Origin: Desmodus rotundus
Lineage: Eukaryota > Chordata > Mammalia > Chiroptera > Phyllostomidae
DNA: 64,000 nucleotides
Assembly (NCBI RefSeq): GCF_022682495.2
Contig: NC_071388.1
Span: forward strand, 85,561,073-85,625,072
Reading direction: 5' to 3'
Part shown: positions 34,860 to 46,894 of the stretch, one piece after another
Position numbering within the stretch: position 1 is the stretch's first letter
Layout of the letters: each line of letters opens with the position of its first letter
Made by a program: the position numbers and the translations under genes
The notes under the pieces: generated by a model
Seen by the model: only the letters and a program-made list of their open reading frames with translations
Told to the model about the DNA's origin: nothing
The model's database searches: none

Positions 34860-35280
34860 GTTCTCCTGCCTTTCACTAAAGCTGCCTTTTTCAAAGACCC
34901 CAATGATACCCATTTTGCCAAAATTACAGTTTCATTTTCCAGATCTCTCTAACTCCCGCAGGCATTTAATGCCATTGATCACTGCCACCACCTTAAAACA
35001 CTTCCTTGGCGTGGCTTAAAGGCAGCAGGGCACATGCCTGGCGGTCCCTCTCCCTTACTGCGGCCCCGTGTCTCTTCAGCTCCTCACCAAAATCCTGGCC
35101 TCCTAACACCAGAATATTCTTAGATACTCTCTCGTGGATGTACATTCTGATGTCCCAATGAACTTGGGCATTCTGCTACGTACACCCTGCTGAGGGCAAG
35201 GACTGCGTGTGTCTGATTTACTGCCCAACGCTTAGTGCATCTTGAACACACACATTTGTTGAAGGAATGAATGAATACTG
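34860..35280 (+). mobile_element. L2/CR1-class LINE fragment
   Basis: 'caggcatttaatgccattg' and 'ctgccaccaccttaaaacac' match an old CR1/L2-type LINE, and 'cacatttgttgaaggaatg' is the typical L2 3' end. Confidence 0.55.
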
Positions 35281-35329
35281 GAAAAACATACCTAGTTGGA
35301 ATAGATAACTGTAAATACAGTAACCATGG

Positions 35330-35530
35330 CCTGGAAATTTAAAAGTTTTTAACTATTATTTCACTGAAATAGGTATAAATATCATCATAATCCTCATCTT
35401 TCTACGATAGGAACTTGAAGCTCAGATCAGTCACGTAACTTGCCCAACAACATGCAGCTACTACGTGTCAGAGTTAAGACTGCGTTCTTGCTGTCCTAGC
35501 CCAAACACCACGCTACTCACTCAGTGCTGT
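35330..35530 (-). mobile_element. MIR SINE, antisense
   Basis: Reverse complement of MIR: 'ataatcctcatctttctac', 'ggaacttgaagctcagatc', 'gtaacttgcccaacaacatg', 'tactacgtgtcagagtt'. Confidence 0.75.
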
Positions 35531-36639
35531 ACTTATGGATGAGCGCAAGAGAAAACAAAGAACAGGAACCTGAGTTCAGCTTGCTCACTGCTGGCCCTCT
35601 GCTACAACGGCACGGTCTTGAAGTTGATGGCTCTGATGGCGGCAGGCCTACCAATGCTCTTTTTCTCACATGCAAGAGGGAGAGGACCTGTTTCCTCATC
35701 TATAGAGGGGAGATAAAAATACCTTCTGTAGATCGTTACTTTTGGGCTAAAATAAGATAATGGATATGTAAAATATAAGTCACTATACAAAAAATAGATA
35801 ATTTCCATTCAGTAATTATTATTACTGGGAGGTACTAAAAGAAGAGCTAAAATGGAGAGGCAGAAAATCTCCTTACCAACAGGAACCGAGTAGAAGAGCA
35901 GGAAGAAGAGTCACGAAAGAGCTAGAAGGTCCCTTAGTTTCCTGGGTCTGTCAGTTAGGGACAAGAATGGAAAGAAAGGTAATGCTCTCCCGTTCCCAGG
36001 TAAAACGTAATGAACACCCACTACATGATTACAAAATTAAAATTTCATTAACGTAGCCATACTATATATTTTTTAACAAAAAAGAAAATCATTAGGACAT
36101 AAGTCTGCTAATGCTGTGAAATAAAACCTGCAATTTTGCACTTAATTCGTTTTGTACCTGTATGGTTTTACCTTCCATGGATGCTAGAGACATTACAATT
36201 AGCCAATCGCAGGGATGGCTGGACATAAAGTAGGCAAGGGATGTCAGGTTAATGAGGCAGCACAGAGGAAGGCAATCCTGTGACCTGCTGGGCCTCAGAA
36301 TACTCGTATACAGGTCTTTAAACTGTAATCAGGTAGCACAGTTAGGAATACTCCCCCAAATCTCTTTCACCACCGGTTTCCAGATTGTAATATTCAATTA
36401 TTATATAAAAGGGTGACCAGGGTGAACTTAAACTCTGGGACTTTGCTTAAAAGTTTTAGTAAGGGTCCCTTTTTCCTTTGTTAGCAATACAGTCATCTGA
36501 GCCCCGTGACGGACGCTAAGGCCTGTCACTGCAGACACCTAGGTTTCTTGGTCACATTTCTGTGGCCACTGTGGACACCACACAGCACATCTAACTTACT
36601 TAACCAGAAGTATTTCTGAACCCAGAGAGTGAAAGAGGG
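35531..36639. other. Unassigned non-coding sequence
   Basis: No gene or repeat recognised. Overlapping open frames at 35517-35808 on both strands are not convincing. Confidence 0.4.
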
Positions 36640-36883
36640 ATGGCCTAGAGCTTTGGAGTCAGTCAGCTCAACCTTTAAACCTCAGTTCACAAACTTAGCA
36701 AGAATAAAACTCAGCCTCAGCCGAAATTTGCACATTAGTTAAATAGATATGGTCCCTCACAGGGCAGTTTTGGAGATTCATGAAAACATACTTAAAAGTG
36801 ATTACATTTCCTGGCACAGAGTCAGTTTTTGTGAAGCATGGCTATTTTTTATTATCATCATCATCATCATCATCATCATCATT
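36640..36883 (+). mobile_element. MIR SINE ending in an (ATC)n microsatellite
   Basis: 'agctttggagtcagtcagc', 'tttgcacattagttaaatag', 'tttcctggcacagagtcag' follow MIR on the plus strand. The MIR 3' end has grown into (ATC)n at 36852-36883. Confidence 0.7.
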
Positions 36884-37739
36884 AAAGTTGTTAATCATTG
36901 AAATGACAATTGCAAACTTGGCTATAACTTTATTTTCACTGATTTTTTAAATAAAAAAGATACATATATATGTTTGCATAAAACCCATACTAGGGATTTA
37001 AGAATCTGTGCAATGACCACTTCCTAGTTCTCTTTTAACTTTAATTATGAATTATTAAAGGTCATTAGTCAAAGAACATTAAGTGCATACTATGTGCTAA
37101 GTCTAGGGTAGCATGAGTCTAAGGTCTAGGGAAATATAGTATAAGTATATAAGTATACTTATATACTAATAAGTATAATATAGTTTAAGTATAATAAGTA
37201 TAATATAGACTTCATTCTAGAGACTATGTAAAGAATTTTAAAAAGTACCACAAAAGAGGCATAAATAAAATATGAGAATTCAGAATATATAGTTTTCTAT
37301 GTGACGGGATCTGTGTTACCTCGGAAAAGTGTTACTTGAACGGAGCCTTAAAGTAAGCACAGAATTTAGATACACAGAGATTGAGGAGGAGGTAAGCAAA
37401 TTAATGGATGACTCGTGAATGATTCATTCATTTCAAAATCTTCCCATTGCTGTAATTCCTGGAAATCAGCCCCCGTGGTGCCTACACTCTAGTCATAGAC
37501 AGCCAGCCCACAGGGAAATGAAAGGGCATGAGCAAGACACATGGAGTGGTCCGTGATGGGTGGAGGGAGGAGTGGCTGATAATAAATTTGCAACCAGGTC
37601 ATGGAAAACTTGAAATGCCAAGGTATTTGGACTTTTTCAAGCCTTTTGGAAACAAATTTCAAAAACATTATCCCATATTAAAGTTAAAAACAAAAGATAG
37701 ATGTCTGATCAAAGTACAAACTGACCCAAAGAATGTTGT
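36884..37739. other. Unassigned AT-rich sequence with a palindrome
   Basis: Mostly unrecognised. 37130-37210 is a dense AT stretch with direct and inverted copies of agtata. Confidence 0.4.
37144..37167. repeat. Perfect 24-bp AT-rich palindrome
   Basis: agtatataagta followed directly by its exact complement, with no spacer. Further agtataata repeats follow to about 37205. Confidence 0.95.
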
Positions 37740-38270
37740 TAAAAGATAGTGAGTTATATTTAAAAATGTAAGAGTTTATTTGAACATTTATCAACTGGAA
37801 ACAGGTAGCATCAAACCGGAAGTGCTCAGGAGCACACCGCTGACAGGGGCCTGGGAAGACTTATATAGAGGGCGCAAGCAAAGAAAGGAAACTACTGGAT
37901 TAGCTGTAGTTTAAAGCCTAGGGGACTGGTTGTGATAGGTTGTCCTTAGCATTTGATTTCATAACCTCGAGGCTATTACAGGCTTAGATTTCGGTGCTTA
38001 CATAGGCCACCATCGGGCATTAGAGCCACCTCAGTCTAATGGCCTCCTTGTTTAATGTAACGAGATGCCTATTGTTAAGGCTGGTTGAATGGCATCTAAA
38101 GTTCTTTCTAGCAGAATTTGAAATGTATCTCACTGAAGGAAGCCTAGAGACCGGGATGTGATTTAATCTGAGGCAGAAAGAGAGAAATGGGAGACACTGA
38201 GATAATGCTTCACGACTCCATAACACTGTTCTACCTCCTACCGAGACGGGGGACTTGGTTAAATAAAATA
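37740..38270. mobile_element. Possible ERV LTR-like block
   Basis: The layout 'gagtttatttgaacattt', 'aaccggaagtgctcagg' and 'gcacaccgctgacaggggcc' has the feel of an antisense ERV LTR (reverse polyadenylation end first), but I cannot name the family or set the ends. Confidence 0.3.
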
Positions 38271-38954
38271 ATTCAGATCCATGTGTCTCTCAACATTTGT
38301 GCTTACAACGGTGTGAACATTTCCATTTTAAAATTACACATAAAATAAGTAACAAGGTGATTGAAAAGTCAGTTAATTTGCCAGACTCTCATGGAAGCCA
38401 GAACTGTGGCAGAGAGCAGCCTCCCAAACTTTTCCATTCTGACACTGTCTGCTGCCTTTCTCCCGTCTGTCTGTCTGCCTGCATGCTGCCGGTGTGTTCC
38501 TCGAGGATTTTCAGTCAACTCCCCTTGAAGTCTAAATCAGGTGACAAGTACTGAACCCATTATTGGCTACAACCAGCAAGGCGTATCCTGCTAACTTTCA
38601 ATCTGGCCTACATTTGTGTGATGACATTTTCTTGAAGCGACTAATATTATCTGTATGAGAAAAAGCCTTATGTGTGACTTTTTATCATAAACATATCCAC
38701 TGGGTACATAACATTATTCAAGAAAACATGAAAGCTTGCAGAACAAGTAAACATCTGAAAGGGCAGCAAGACAAGATAAATGTTTCTTAATAAAAGCATG
38801 GGAATACATTTCATTATCTGTGAAAAGTAAAGAGGTTATCCTAAGAGACATATAAGGTTAAAAAATACCATGAGAGATACACTCACTCACAATTATAGAT
38901 AAATATGTTAACAGAGATATATAAATATCAAATTCATCATATTGACATTCCCCA
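38271..38954. other. Unassigned non-coding sequence
   Basis: No gene or repeat recognised. Confidence 0.4.
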
Positions 38955-39350
38955 ATGCCTGCTCATTTCCACTCCCTCCTATTCCACTCTAATTATTCAG
39001 CTAGTTATCAAACCAGAGGCCTGGGAAGCATATTTCACCTGTCCTTTTTCCTAATCATTCATACCTAATTGTTTTAAATGTTTTGGTTATATTCTACTAA
39101 ACAAATTTCTTGCCTATACCTAATTTCAACCAATGGTTACTTTCTCTTTCTGGTATAAAGTACAAACTCCATTTCATGGCAAAAAGGCCTAAGATAGAGC
39201 CCTTCACTGTGGGTGAGCTCCAGAAGGCTTGAGGATCATTTCTTCAGTGAAGCCCATGGTGCTCCCTGCTGCTCAAGCATAGCTTCTTAAAGCACTTATT
39301 ATTTATCCTAAATATTTTCTACAGCTTACTTATCTCTGTCACTAGACATC
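38955..39350 (+). mobile_element. L2 3' region fragment
   Basis: Follows L2 order: 'tataaagtacaaactcc', 'aaaaaggcctaagatag', 'gcttcttaaagcacttatt', 'cagcttacttatctctgtc'. Moderately diverged. Confidence 0.6.
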
Positions 39351-41249
39351 ATGAAATTTTTGAAATCAGAATTGTTGTCACATCTATGGCAGTGAGCATG
39401 AAAACCATGGAACACACACACATACACACACACACACAGAGTGTACTGTTAATGTCATTAGCATTGCTTTACTTTTCCAGGAGATTTCTGCCCGGGAAGA
39501 TAACATTTCAAATAGCTATGTTGTCTATCCCTGGAATTTCTCTAAAATCCACCAACTCAACAAGAAAATATAAATAAATAGCTTACACACTGTGGACATA
39601 AGAAACATCCAAACCTGTAGGGAATTTTTATAAGAGTTTGAGCACAAACTGATAACAATTGCCTGGAAACTAGATCTCAGATTCTCCAGAGAATGACAAT
39701 TTCAAAGTTTCTTTTAGGCATTTGAAATTAAGAAGGAAAAAGAAGGAAGAGCACAGAAAGGTGGGAGAAAGCAAGGCAGGAAAATGTGACTGGATTGCAG
39801 TCTAGTTAACAAGATTATGCATTCCTTTGAGGGTGGTTACACCTAGAAGGGGTCTGCAAAAGAATCATCCTGGCATTTCAAAGGTGTGTTAACCTAGATA
39901 AACAAGAATGATGGGCAGGGCTTGCTTTTGGCAAAAACAAACCCTTCATAGGCCCGGGCTCTGACTATACCCCATGACCTGCCCAATTGGAAATTTATGA
40001 TCAGATCATCCTGTGACGTTAGTGTTGATAAGAGCGCCATTATTGCTCACAAGTGTTGACAATTCTTCCCACTATTCAAAGGGAATCACTTTACGAGGAT
40101 AATTAAAAGGAGGAAATATTCACATATACTGAGCTCTGTAGAAAAATATCTTCCAGATAAATCTTTGATCAAAACAAAGGCACAGCCAACAAATACCCTC
40201 AAGCAATCAAGTCCTGTACTTGAGTCTATGCAACCACTGACGAAAAGCATCTTGTTTGATGGTGGTTTTTAATAGAGTAAAGTTTTTCAGGTCAAAAAAT
40301 AAGCACACATTTATTAAGTGGCTTAACATACAACACACATCAGTATTCACAGGCTTCTATTCTCCATGTCCTTTCCTCCTTTCACATACTGGGTTTACCC
40401 AATCGCTTATATTTTTCCTGCCTCTAACAATCTTTCTCTGTGTCCTCCAGAAATCATGCATTGTCATCAGCAATATCACCTCTATCTTCAACTTCTCCTC
40501 TGGTTCGCTTCTTCGCCTCCTTCCTTTAACTGAAGCTTGGCAGTGAGTGCCAGGAGAACACAACCTACCCTTGACTGTCTGCTCATGGGTTCCGTCCCTC
40601 CAGGAGGGAAAAATATGCTAGGTGATCCTGGAATAGCTTATCATACATATTACAAGGAAGGTCTCAAAGACCACCAGGGTCAGGTTAAAAGGACTCAGGA
40701 GCTAACTTAAAGAGGCTCCCAACAGTCAAAACTGGGAAAATTTGGGCATCACTAAGAATAATGTCTATAATGGATTGATCACAGTAAATATATCTAAATC
40801 CATGAGGTCATGATTATATCAAAAAATAATAATTCTTCAACATCAGAGGGTTCTAGGGAATCATTTCATTTTTTGAAAACATAAATAAAAGGAAATGATC
40901 TTGTATCTGCATGAATACTACCACTGGTATATCAGCTATTACACGAGGAGAAATTCTGCTTGTAAAAATGTTCTAAGGGATTTCCAGTCTCAACCATGCA
41001 TGATAAAGAACCTGGTATTGAAGTACCCTTCTGCCAAAAACAACAATAAAATCTGGATGACTTACATAAATCAACTGTTTGATGGCATTGGCCAGAAACC
41101 AGCCCATGCGGGACTCTCCGAGGCCCTCAGAGCAGGGAAGCTCATATGGTGGGCTCTACATTCGTGCCATGGCTTTTTTTCCGAGGGCACTTTTCAAATT
41201 GCAAGGCAGGGAATAGAGCTCAGACAGGAAGGGATAGTCTGATAGGACT
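39351..41249. other. Unassigned; (CA)n at 39411-39438
   Basis: No gene recognised. 40380-40560 is pyrimidine-rich and may be an old LINE fragment. A 115-residue open frame at 40895-41242 resembles nothing I know and has no typical coding features. Confidence 0.4.
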
Positions 41250-41612
41250 GAAGGGAAAGGGTCTGAGTTCACAAATGGCCAGAGCGGCTTGGAACTGAGC
41301 ATCGAAGTTCCAGACAGGAAAGGAATTGAGAAAAAGATCCAAAAACCTGCAAATTCCCCTCAACTCATGTTCATGTCTCATGGTGCTAATATATACAGTA
41401 ACACTAGCCCAAATAGTGGCAGGTAGGTAAATGGAATTAAGCTGTTGAAGTGTTCTTACACTGGTCAGTCACTGGTAAAGTCACTACTTTAAAGCAGACA
41501 ATAAGATATGAATATATATTGTATTTACATGGAAAACACCAAAAGACAATTTTTAAAATATATAACTAAAAATCCTGTAGAGAGAAAATGGAATAAACAG
41601 CACCTGATTGAT

Positions 41613-41855
41613 CTAAAATGATTCAAGAGCCCTGGCTGGTGTGAATCCATGGATTGAGTGCTGGCCTGCAAAGCAAAAGGTTGCGGGTTCCATTCCCAGG
41701 CAGGGCACGTGCCTGGGTTGCCAGCCAGGTCCCAGTGAGGGACACACGAGGGGAAACCACACATTGATGTTTCTCTCCCTCTCTCTCTCCATCCCTTCCC
41801 TCTCTAAAATTAAATAACTAAAATCTTTTAAAAACAAAAATAAAATAATTCAAGG
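41613..41855 (+). mobile_element. VES SINE with target-site duplication
   Basis: The body begins gccctggctgg at 41629. Box B is ggttccattcc; 'tgcctgggttgccagcc' follows and the tail is A-rich. The duplication is taaaatgattcaag (41613-41626) and taaaataattcaag (41841-41854), one mismatch. Confidence 0.93.
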
Positions 41856-41918
41856 AAAAAAACAAAAGACCAAAGAACAGATGGAAATAAATGATATGTT
41901 GGTGGACGTAAACCCAAC

Positions 41919-42273
41919 TGTTTTAGTTAGTTTGGGCTGCTATAACAAAATACCTTAAACCGGATGGCTCATAAACAACAGAAATTTATTTCTTACAGTT
42001 CTAGAGACTGCAAGTCCAAGACCAGAGTGCTAGCACAGCTGAGTTCTGGTGAGCGCCCTTCGACAGGCTGCAGAATATTGATTTCTTATTGGATCACTAC
42101 AGGACAGAGAGCAGAGGGGAAGGCAAGCTCCCACTTGAAGGGCATTGATCCCATTCAAGAGGGCTCCACGGTCAGGACCTTGTCTAGTTCTAGTCACCTC
42201 TCACATACTGCCACACTGGGGGTAGGGCTTCAACATAGGAGTTTTGGAGGACACACACATTGAGTCTGTAACA
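41919..42273 (-). mobile_element. MLT1-type LTR, antisense, nested in L1
   Basis: Reverse complement landmarks: 'gtttgggctgctataac', 'caacagaaatttatttctta', 'gggtagggcttcaacatagg' and terminal 'gagtctgtaaca'. L1 sequence lies on both sides. Host flanks ccaac and ccagc may be a 5-base duplication with one change. Confidence 0.85.
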
Positions 42274-42511
42274 CCAGCTATGTCAGTAGTTACATGGACA
42301 TGGACCAGACGTCAATGAAAAGGCAAAGACTGAATCTTTAAAAACACAAAACAAATAAGATCCAGCTATATGCTATTTATAAGAGAAATACATTAAATAT
42401 AAGGACACAGAAAAACTAAAAAATAAAAATAACAAAAAAAATTATACCAGGTGAAATCTAAACAAAAGCTAGCATAGCTTTATTAATGCCAAGCAAAGTA
42501 GACTTGAAGTA

Positions 42512-42870
42512 CAGACAAACTTCATTTTATTGCTCTTTGCTTTATTACACATCTTAGATATTGTGTTTTTTACAGATTGAAAAATTGTGTCATTTTCAAC
42601 CAAGGCTAGGCACGCCACCACCAAAAAGATTCCTCCCTGAAGGCTTACATGATGGTTAGCATGTTTTAGCAATAAGTTATCTTTTAGTTAAGGGATGTAC
42701 ACTTTTTTTAGACACAATTCTATTGCACACTTAACAGAGTACAGTACAGTATAAACATAACTTTTATATGCACTAGGAAACCAAACAATTCATGTGACTC
42801 ACTTTATTGCAACGTTAATTTTATTTCAGAGGTCTGGAGCCGAGCGTGCAACATCTTTGAGGTACTCCTG
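42512..42870 (+). mobile_element. Tigger (mariner-type) non-autonomous DNA transposon, nested in L1
   Basis: 359 bases with Tigger terminal inverted repeats: 5' cagacaaacttcattttatt and 3' tttgaggtactcctg, flanked by TA dinucleotides at 42510-42511 and 42871-42872. It has no transposase, so it is an internally deleted (MER-type) copy. Confidence 0.85.
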
Positions 42871-43345
42871 TATTACTAGACAATAGAGTGATATCTCACA
42901 GTGATAAGGGAGTCCATTAAATAGGAAGATAAAACATTCCTAAACCTGTACCACCTAACACATAAAGACTAAACAGACAAATCCACAATCATTTTTGGAA
43001 ATGTTACAATTACTAACAGAATAAGCAGACAAAAAATCAGTAAGAATATAGAAGATTTATACAATGTAATGAACCACCTTAACCTAATTGACAGCCCTAC
43101 AATCAACAACTGCCGAATACAACATTTTTCGAATGCACTTAGACATTTTCCAAAATACACCAAACCAAATCTTTAAACATTTCAAACTTGAAATTATAGA
43201 GTATGTTCCCTGAGCAGAGTAAAATTAAACTAAACAATAGTGACATAAAGATAACTAGAAAAAATCCTAAATGTTTGGAAATAAAGAAATACACTTCTAA
43301 ATAGCCTATGAGTAACAGAAAAAAAATTGCAAAGGAAAAGAAATA

Positions 43346-44876
43346 ACACAAGTTCTTACAAAATCACTCTCATAAGCTAGTGCTTTTGAATTACTCATTT
43401 CATAAAACAGCTTTTTTGGAAAACTTTAGAGGAAGTTTATGGGCTTACTTCATTTCCCCAATCTATAATAGACTCTTTTTTCCTACTACAATTCCAGCAA
43501 TTATGAGACATATTTGTTAAGAACTCTGAAGGGTCTGATATTTTACTGAACTGGGTACCTAGCAAGTTCGCCTACCACAGTTTTAACAGTGCCCATCAAA
43601 GATTCCTGAGTCAGAATCAAAGGACTTTATCCCAATATGGTGGCAGCATGAGCTTCAAGTTCATGATGGTTCTCTGTCTGCTAAATTTGACAGGGGTGAC
43701 ACAGCTCACTGGGATGACCAACTCCCTGATGTGCCCAAAGCAGAAGGGTTCTGGCATCCAGGACTTTATGCTGTCTATCATCAGGCAAATGAAGACAAAC
43801 TCATCACCTGGCGCACACGGAATTCGTATCACAGCCGAAATGCCCTGAGCTTAGGAAAGAGAGTTTCTAAAAGAAGACTGCCAGCAAATCTGCCCAAACT
43901 TTGCTCCAGAAAGAGACATTATCTTTGTAATCCTGGATGGCAAATAAATCTGCTCTTTGCTTCAGAGAGAGATGCTATCTTTACCTTCCAAAGCTGTTTG
44001 CCATACAAATATACTTGAAAATATATTTTAGAACAGAAGCTGCCAGTGTATCTGCTCAGAAGACATGCAGAAATGCAAGATACCTATAGATAATTGTCTC
44101 CAAATAACATCTTTATAAAATTACAATGCAATTATACTACATGTCTAACACTAATCTTCATCTTAGCTTTGAAAATGAAAAGTCCACACCCTCTATTTTG
44201 ATCAAACTTCCTTTGCAGTAGTATTAGTAGTGCTCTGTCCTGCTTTTTGGAGTTACCCAAAAAACACCAATAAAAGATGTTTGCTCTCGGTATTTTTTAA
44301 AGTTTTTGAGAAAGGCACCTAAGTATACTGGAAAAGATTACCTATCTCTCAAGAATGAGTTGCTATTTTATCTCAGTAGCAAAGACTTAATGAAAAAATA
44401 TAATAATAAAACAAGATATTTTTTGTTTTTATTATCCAAGGGGATATTTACTAAGTCCATCTCTTGTCATGTACTATGAGAGATCAGGGCACAAGAAAAG
44501 CAAGAAAATTTAGGAGTGGGAGAGTAAATCAGAAAACAAAACCAAAACCAACTGTATCCATTTTGGTAAATGAAGTGTGTGCTGGAGACTGAACATACCC
44601 GGACTTTTTGGAGATTTGTACAAGCGATTGCCCCGGGCTTCGTTAGCATGTAAGTTCTAGTGGCTCATTAACAATCCCAATATTACTGGTTGTTTCCCCC
44701 ACCCAGGAAAACTTCTGGGAGCTCCTACCGGACGTTCCACAAGCACTCACCAAGTCCTTCCGTGTTCCACTATTCACCACGGACCTCCACTGTGTTCCAC
44801 CAGCTCTACGGGGCCTTGGGCCTCCCACCACACCCAGGCCGGTTCCATGAAATACGAGCCTCATCGTACTCTGTCA
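43346..44876. other. Unclassified element-like block with an imperfect tandem duplication
   Basis: 43620-44050 looks like an inserted element or retrocopy: overlapping open frames of 66 and 95 residues on the plus strand, neither recognised. An imperfect 56-base tandem duplication lies at about 43884-43990 (tttgctccagaaagagac and tttgcttcagagagagat). 44640-44870 is GC-rich with gttccac at 44734, 44764 and 44794, spaced exactly 30 bases. Confidence 0.45.
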
Positions 44877-45481
44877 CTGCATTAGTTTTCTATTGCTGCA
44901 CAGCAAACTACCATAAAGGTAGTGACTTAAAACAATACAAATTATTCATCTCAAACATCTGTAGCTCCCAAATCTGGCATGGCTCAACCGGGTTCTCTAT
45001 TTAGGGTCGCACAGGCTGAAAACAAGGTGTACCCTAGACTGGGCTTTTATCTGGAAGACCCAGGAAAGAATCTGTTTCCAAATTCACTCAGGTCGTTGGC
45101 CAAATATGGACTGAGGTCCAAGTTTCTTTGTTAGCTTTCAACAAGGGGCCACTTAGATCCTCCACTCCCCGGCACAAGGTCCTCTCCCTCTTCAATCCAG
45201 CAATGGTGCGTCAATACCCGCCCTTGTGCTCTGAATCTCTGATTTCCTCCTCTGCTCCTGCCTACAGAAACTCTCTGCCTTAAGAGGGCTCACCTCATAC
45301 GACCAGGCCCACCTGGGTAATATCCCCACTTTAAGTTCAACTGACTTGGGACTTCAATCTTATCTGCAAAACCCCTTCAAAGAAGTAGCTAGATTAGTGC
45401 TTGAATAAGTAATCATGGGTGAGAAGTCTTGAGGGTGTGGACGAGGTTGAGGGAGGCATTTTTAGAATCTTGTCTATCACA
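44877..45481 (-). mobile_element. MaLR-type (MLT1-like) LTR, antisense
   Basis: In reverse it shows 'cattagttttctattgctgc', 'agtgacttaaaacaatac' at the 3' end and 'agaatcttgtctatcac' at the 5' end, with 'gcccacctgggtaatatcc' in between. The middle (about 45000-45180) is poorly matched and may belong to another LTR. Confidence 0.65.
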
Positions 45482-45635
45482 GTTACCACAGGGCAAGGCA
45501 GAGCTCTCACCTCTGCCACCCCCTGGTTTACAGAGCCCCGATGCAGCACAGTTTGTGTGCCTATACTTGAGTTTTTAGAAAAATCAGGTTTTTTAAAGTA
45601 CAAACCTATTGCTTTCACAGGATTTAAACCTGAAT

Positions 45636-45955
45636 CCAATGGGATTTTGGCTACAAGTTTAATGAAAGTAAAACTTTTAAAAAATATACATACGTTTATT
45701 TTTTTAGAGAGAGGCAGAGGGAGAGAGAGGGAGAAAAACAGTTGCCTCTCTAATGTGCTCTGACCGTGGGACCAAACCCACAACCTGGGTATTTGCCTTA
45801 AGTGGGCAAATCAGTTAAGGGGATTGAACCAGTGACCTTTCACTCTGTCAGACAACACCCAACTAACTGAGCCACACTGGGCAGGGCTGAAAGTGAAACT
45901 TTTGGATGCTGTTCAGAATCGCCCATCCACCTAAACAACGAAAGCTTTGTTTATG
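45636..45955 (+). repeat. Unnamed sequence, copy A, split by a VES SINE
   Basis: 45641-45678 plus 45904-45955 together align with the reverse complement of 46895-46990 at high identity: shared 'ttttggctacaagt' and 'gatgctgttcagaatc'. The split falls exactly at the SINE's target-site duplication. I do not know the family; it may be a repeat or a local inverted duplication. Confidence 0.7.
45663..45903 (-). mobile_element. VES SINE, antisense, with target-site duplication
   Basis: The body at 45679-45887 is VES in reverse (head 'gggcagggct' near 45890, box B in reverse 'gattgaaccagtg', tail in reverse at 45679-45704). The duplication is tgaaagtaaaactttt (45663-45678) and tgaaagtgaaactttt (45888-45903), one mismatch in 16. 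Confidence 0.92.
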
Positions 45956-46804
45956 GGATCAAAATACTCTCTTAGGACAAAGCTTTCTCAAAAATCTCCT
46001 TAGCCCATCAGAAAAGCAAGTCTATTGTGGAGATGGCCTTACCAGTACATCAGGCTTGTCCAGACATGTCTGAATTCTAGTCGCGTCCACAGCCTGTTCT
46101 GCTGCTGCATTTACTTCTTATTGACATGGAATCTCTCAGCTCTGCGCCCGTCAGAACGTGGGGCACCCTGAGCTGCTGCTCTCTGCGGAACAGAGAGACC
46201 ATGTTTCTTGTTGAGCAGCTAAATGTATGACTTGCAGCATGAGACAAACGGGGATTTATGATTCTCTAGTTTAGATGCTTCTTCAAGGGGTAAGCCTCAG
46301 AGTCTTTGCGCTTGGAAGGGCTGAGGGCAAACTAACAATTAATCGAACATATTTCCTGGAAAGATAAGGAAAGAAAGAAATAGGGTTTTCCTGCAAGAAG
46401 GCCAGAATCAAGTAAAAAATTAGGCCTCATTTTTCTAAGTATACAATAGAGACTAACAGAATCAAACGAAGAACAGAGTTAGCATTGTAGGAAGGAATAA
46501 TTTTGTCCTCTCTTTTCACTGTTTCCATCCAGTTTGCTCTAAACACGCAGACTGCCCTACTGTGAGCCCCAGCTGAATGGTAAAGGAGGTAGACAGAAAA
46601 GTAAGGGAAAGAGCAAGAGGCCACCAACCAATCTTTGATTTTTCCAACTTTACTTGTAAACGGGTGTCAGGTAAGATCATCCCTGGCAAAATGTAACTCC
46701 GAAAAGCACAGCAGACTACTACTTTGCAAGTTATGTAATATGTGTCCTGTTATGTTTTTATTTTCAAAGTCTAAGATCCACAAAATTCTATTCATTGTCT
46801 GACC
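45956..46804. other. Unassigned non-coding sequence
   Basis: No gene or named repeat recognised. Confidence 0.4.
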
Positions 46805-46826
46805 AAAAAAAAAAAAAAAAAAAAAA
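46805..46826. repeat. Poly-A tract of 22 bases
   Basis: Uninterrupted A run lying about 70 bases from copy B of the inverted pair. It could be the tail of an unrecognised plus-strand retroposon. Confidence 0.9.
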
Positions 46827-46894
46827 TCTGTTACAGGCCTTGACTTCTGAAGAGAAAATGGGAAAACAGCAAAGTGGATTGGTACATTCATTGT

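Larger units (their letters stand above)
41250..43345 (+). mobile_element. Old L1 ORF2 5' region carrying three nested insertions
   Basis: Pieces at about 41500-41628, 41842-41918, 42274-42511 and 42871-43345 join into one decayed L1 ORF2 endonuclease region ('agatccagctatatgct', 'gacaaatccacaatcatt', 'gacaaaaaatcagtaagaat', 'cttaacctaattgacagcc'). The start near 41250 is uncertain. The interruptions are a VES SINE, an MLT1 LTR and a Tigger element, all of which must be younger than this L1. Confidence 0.7.

Noticed and set aside
40895..41242. A 115-residue plus-strand open frame
   Set aside because: No recognisable domain or signal; one frame of this size is expected by chance in 64 kb.
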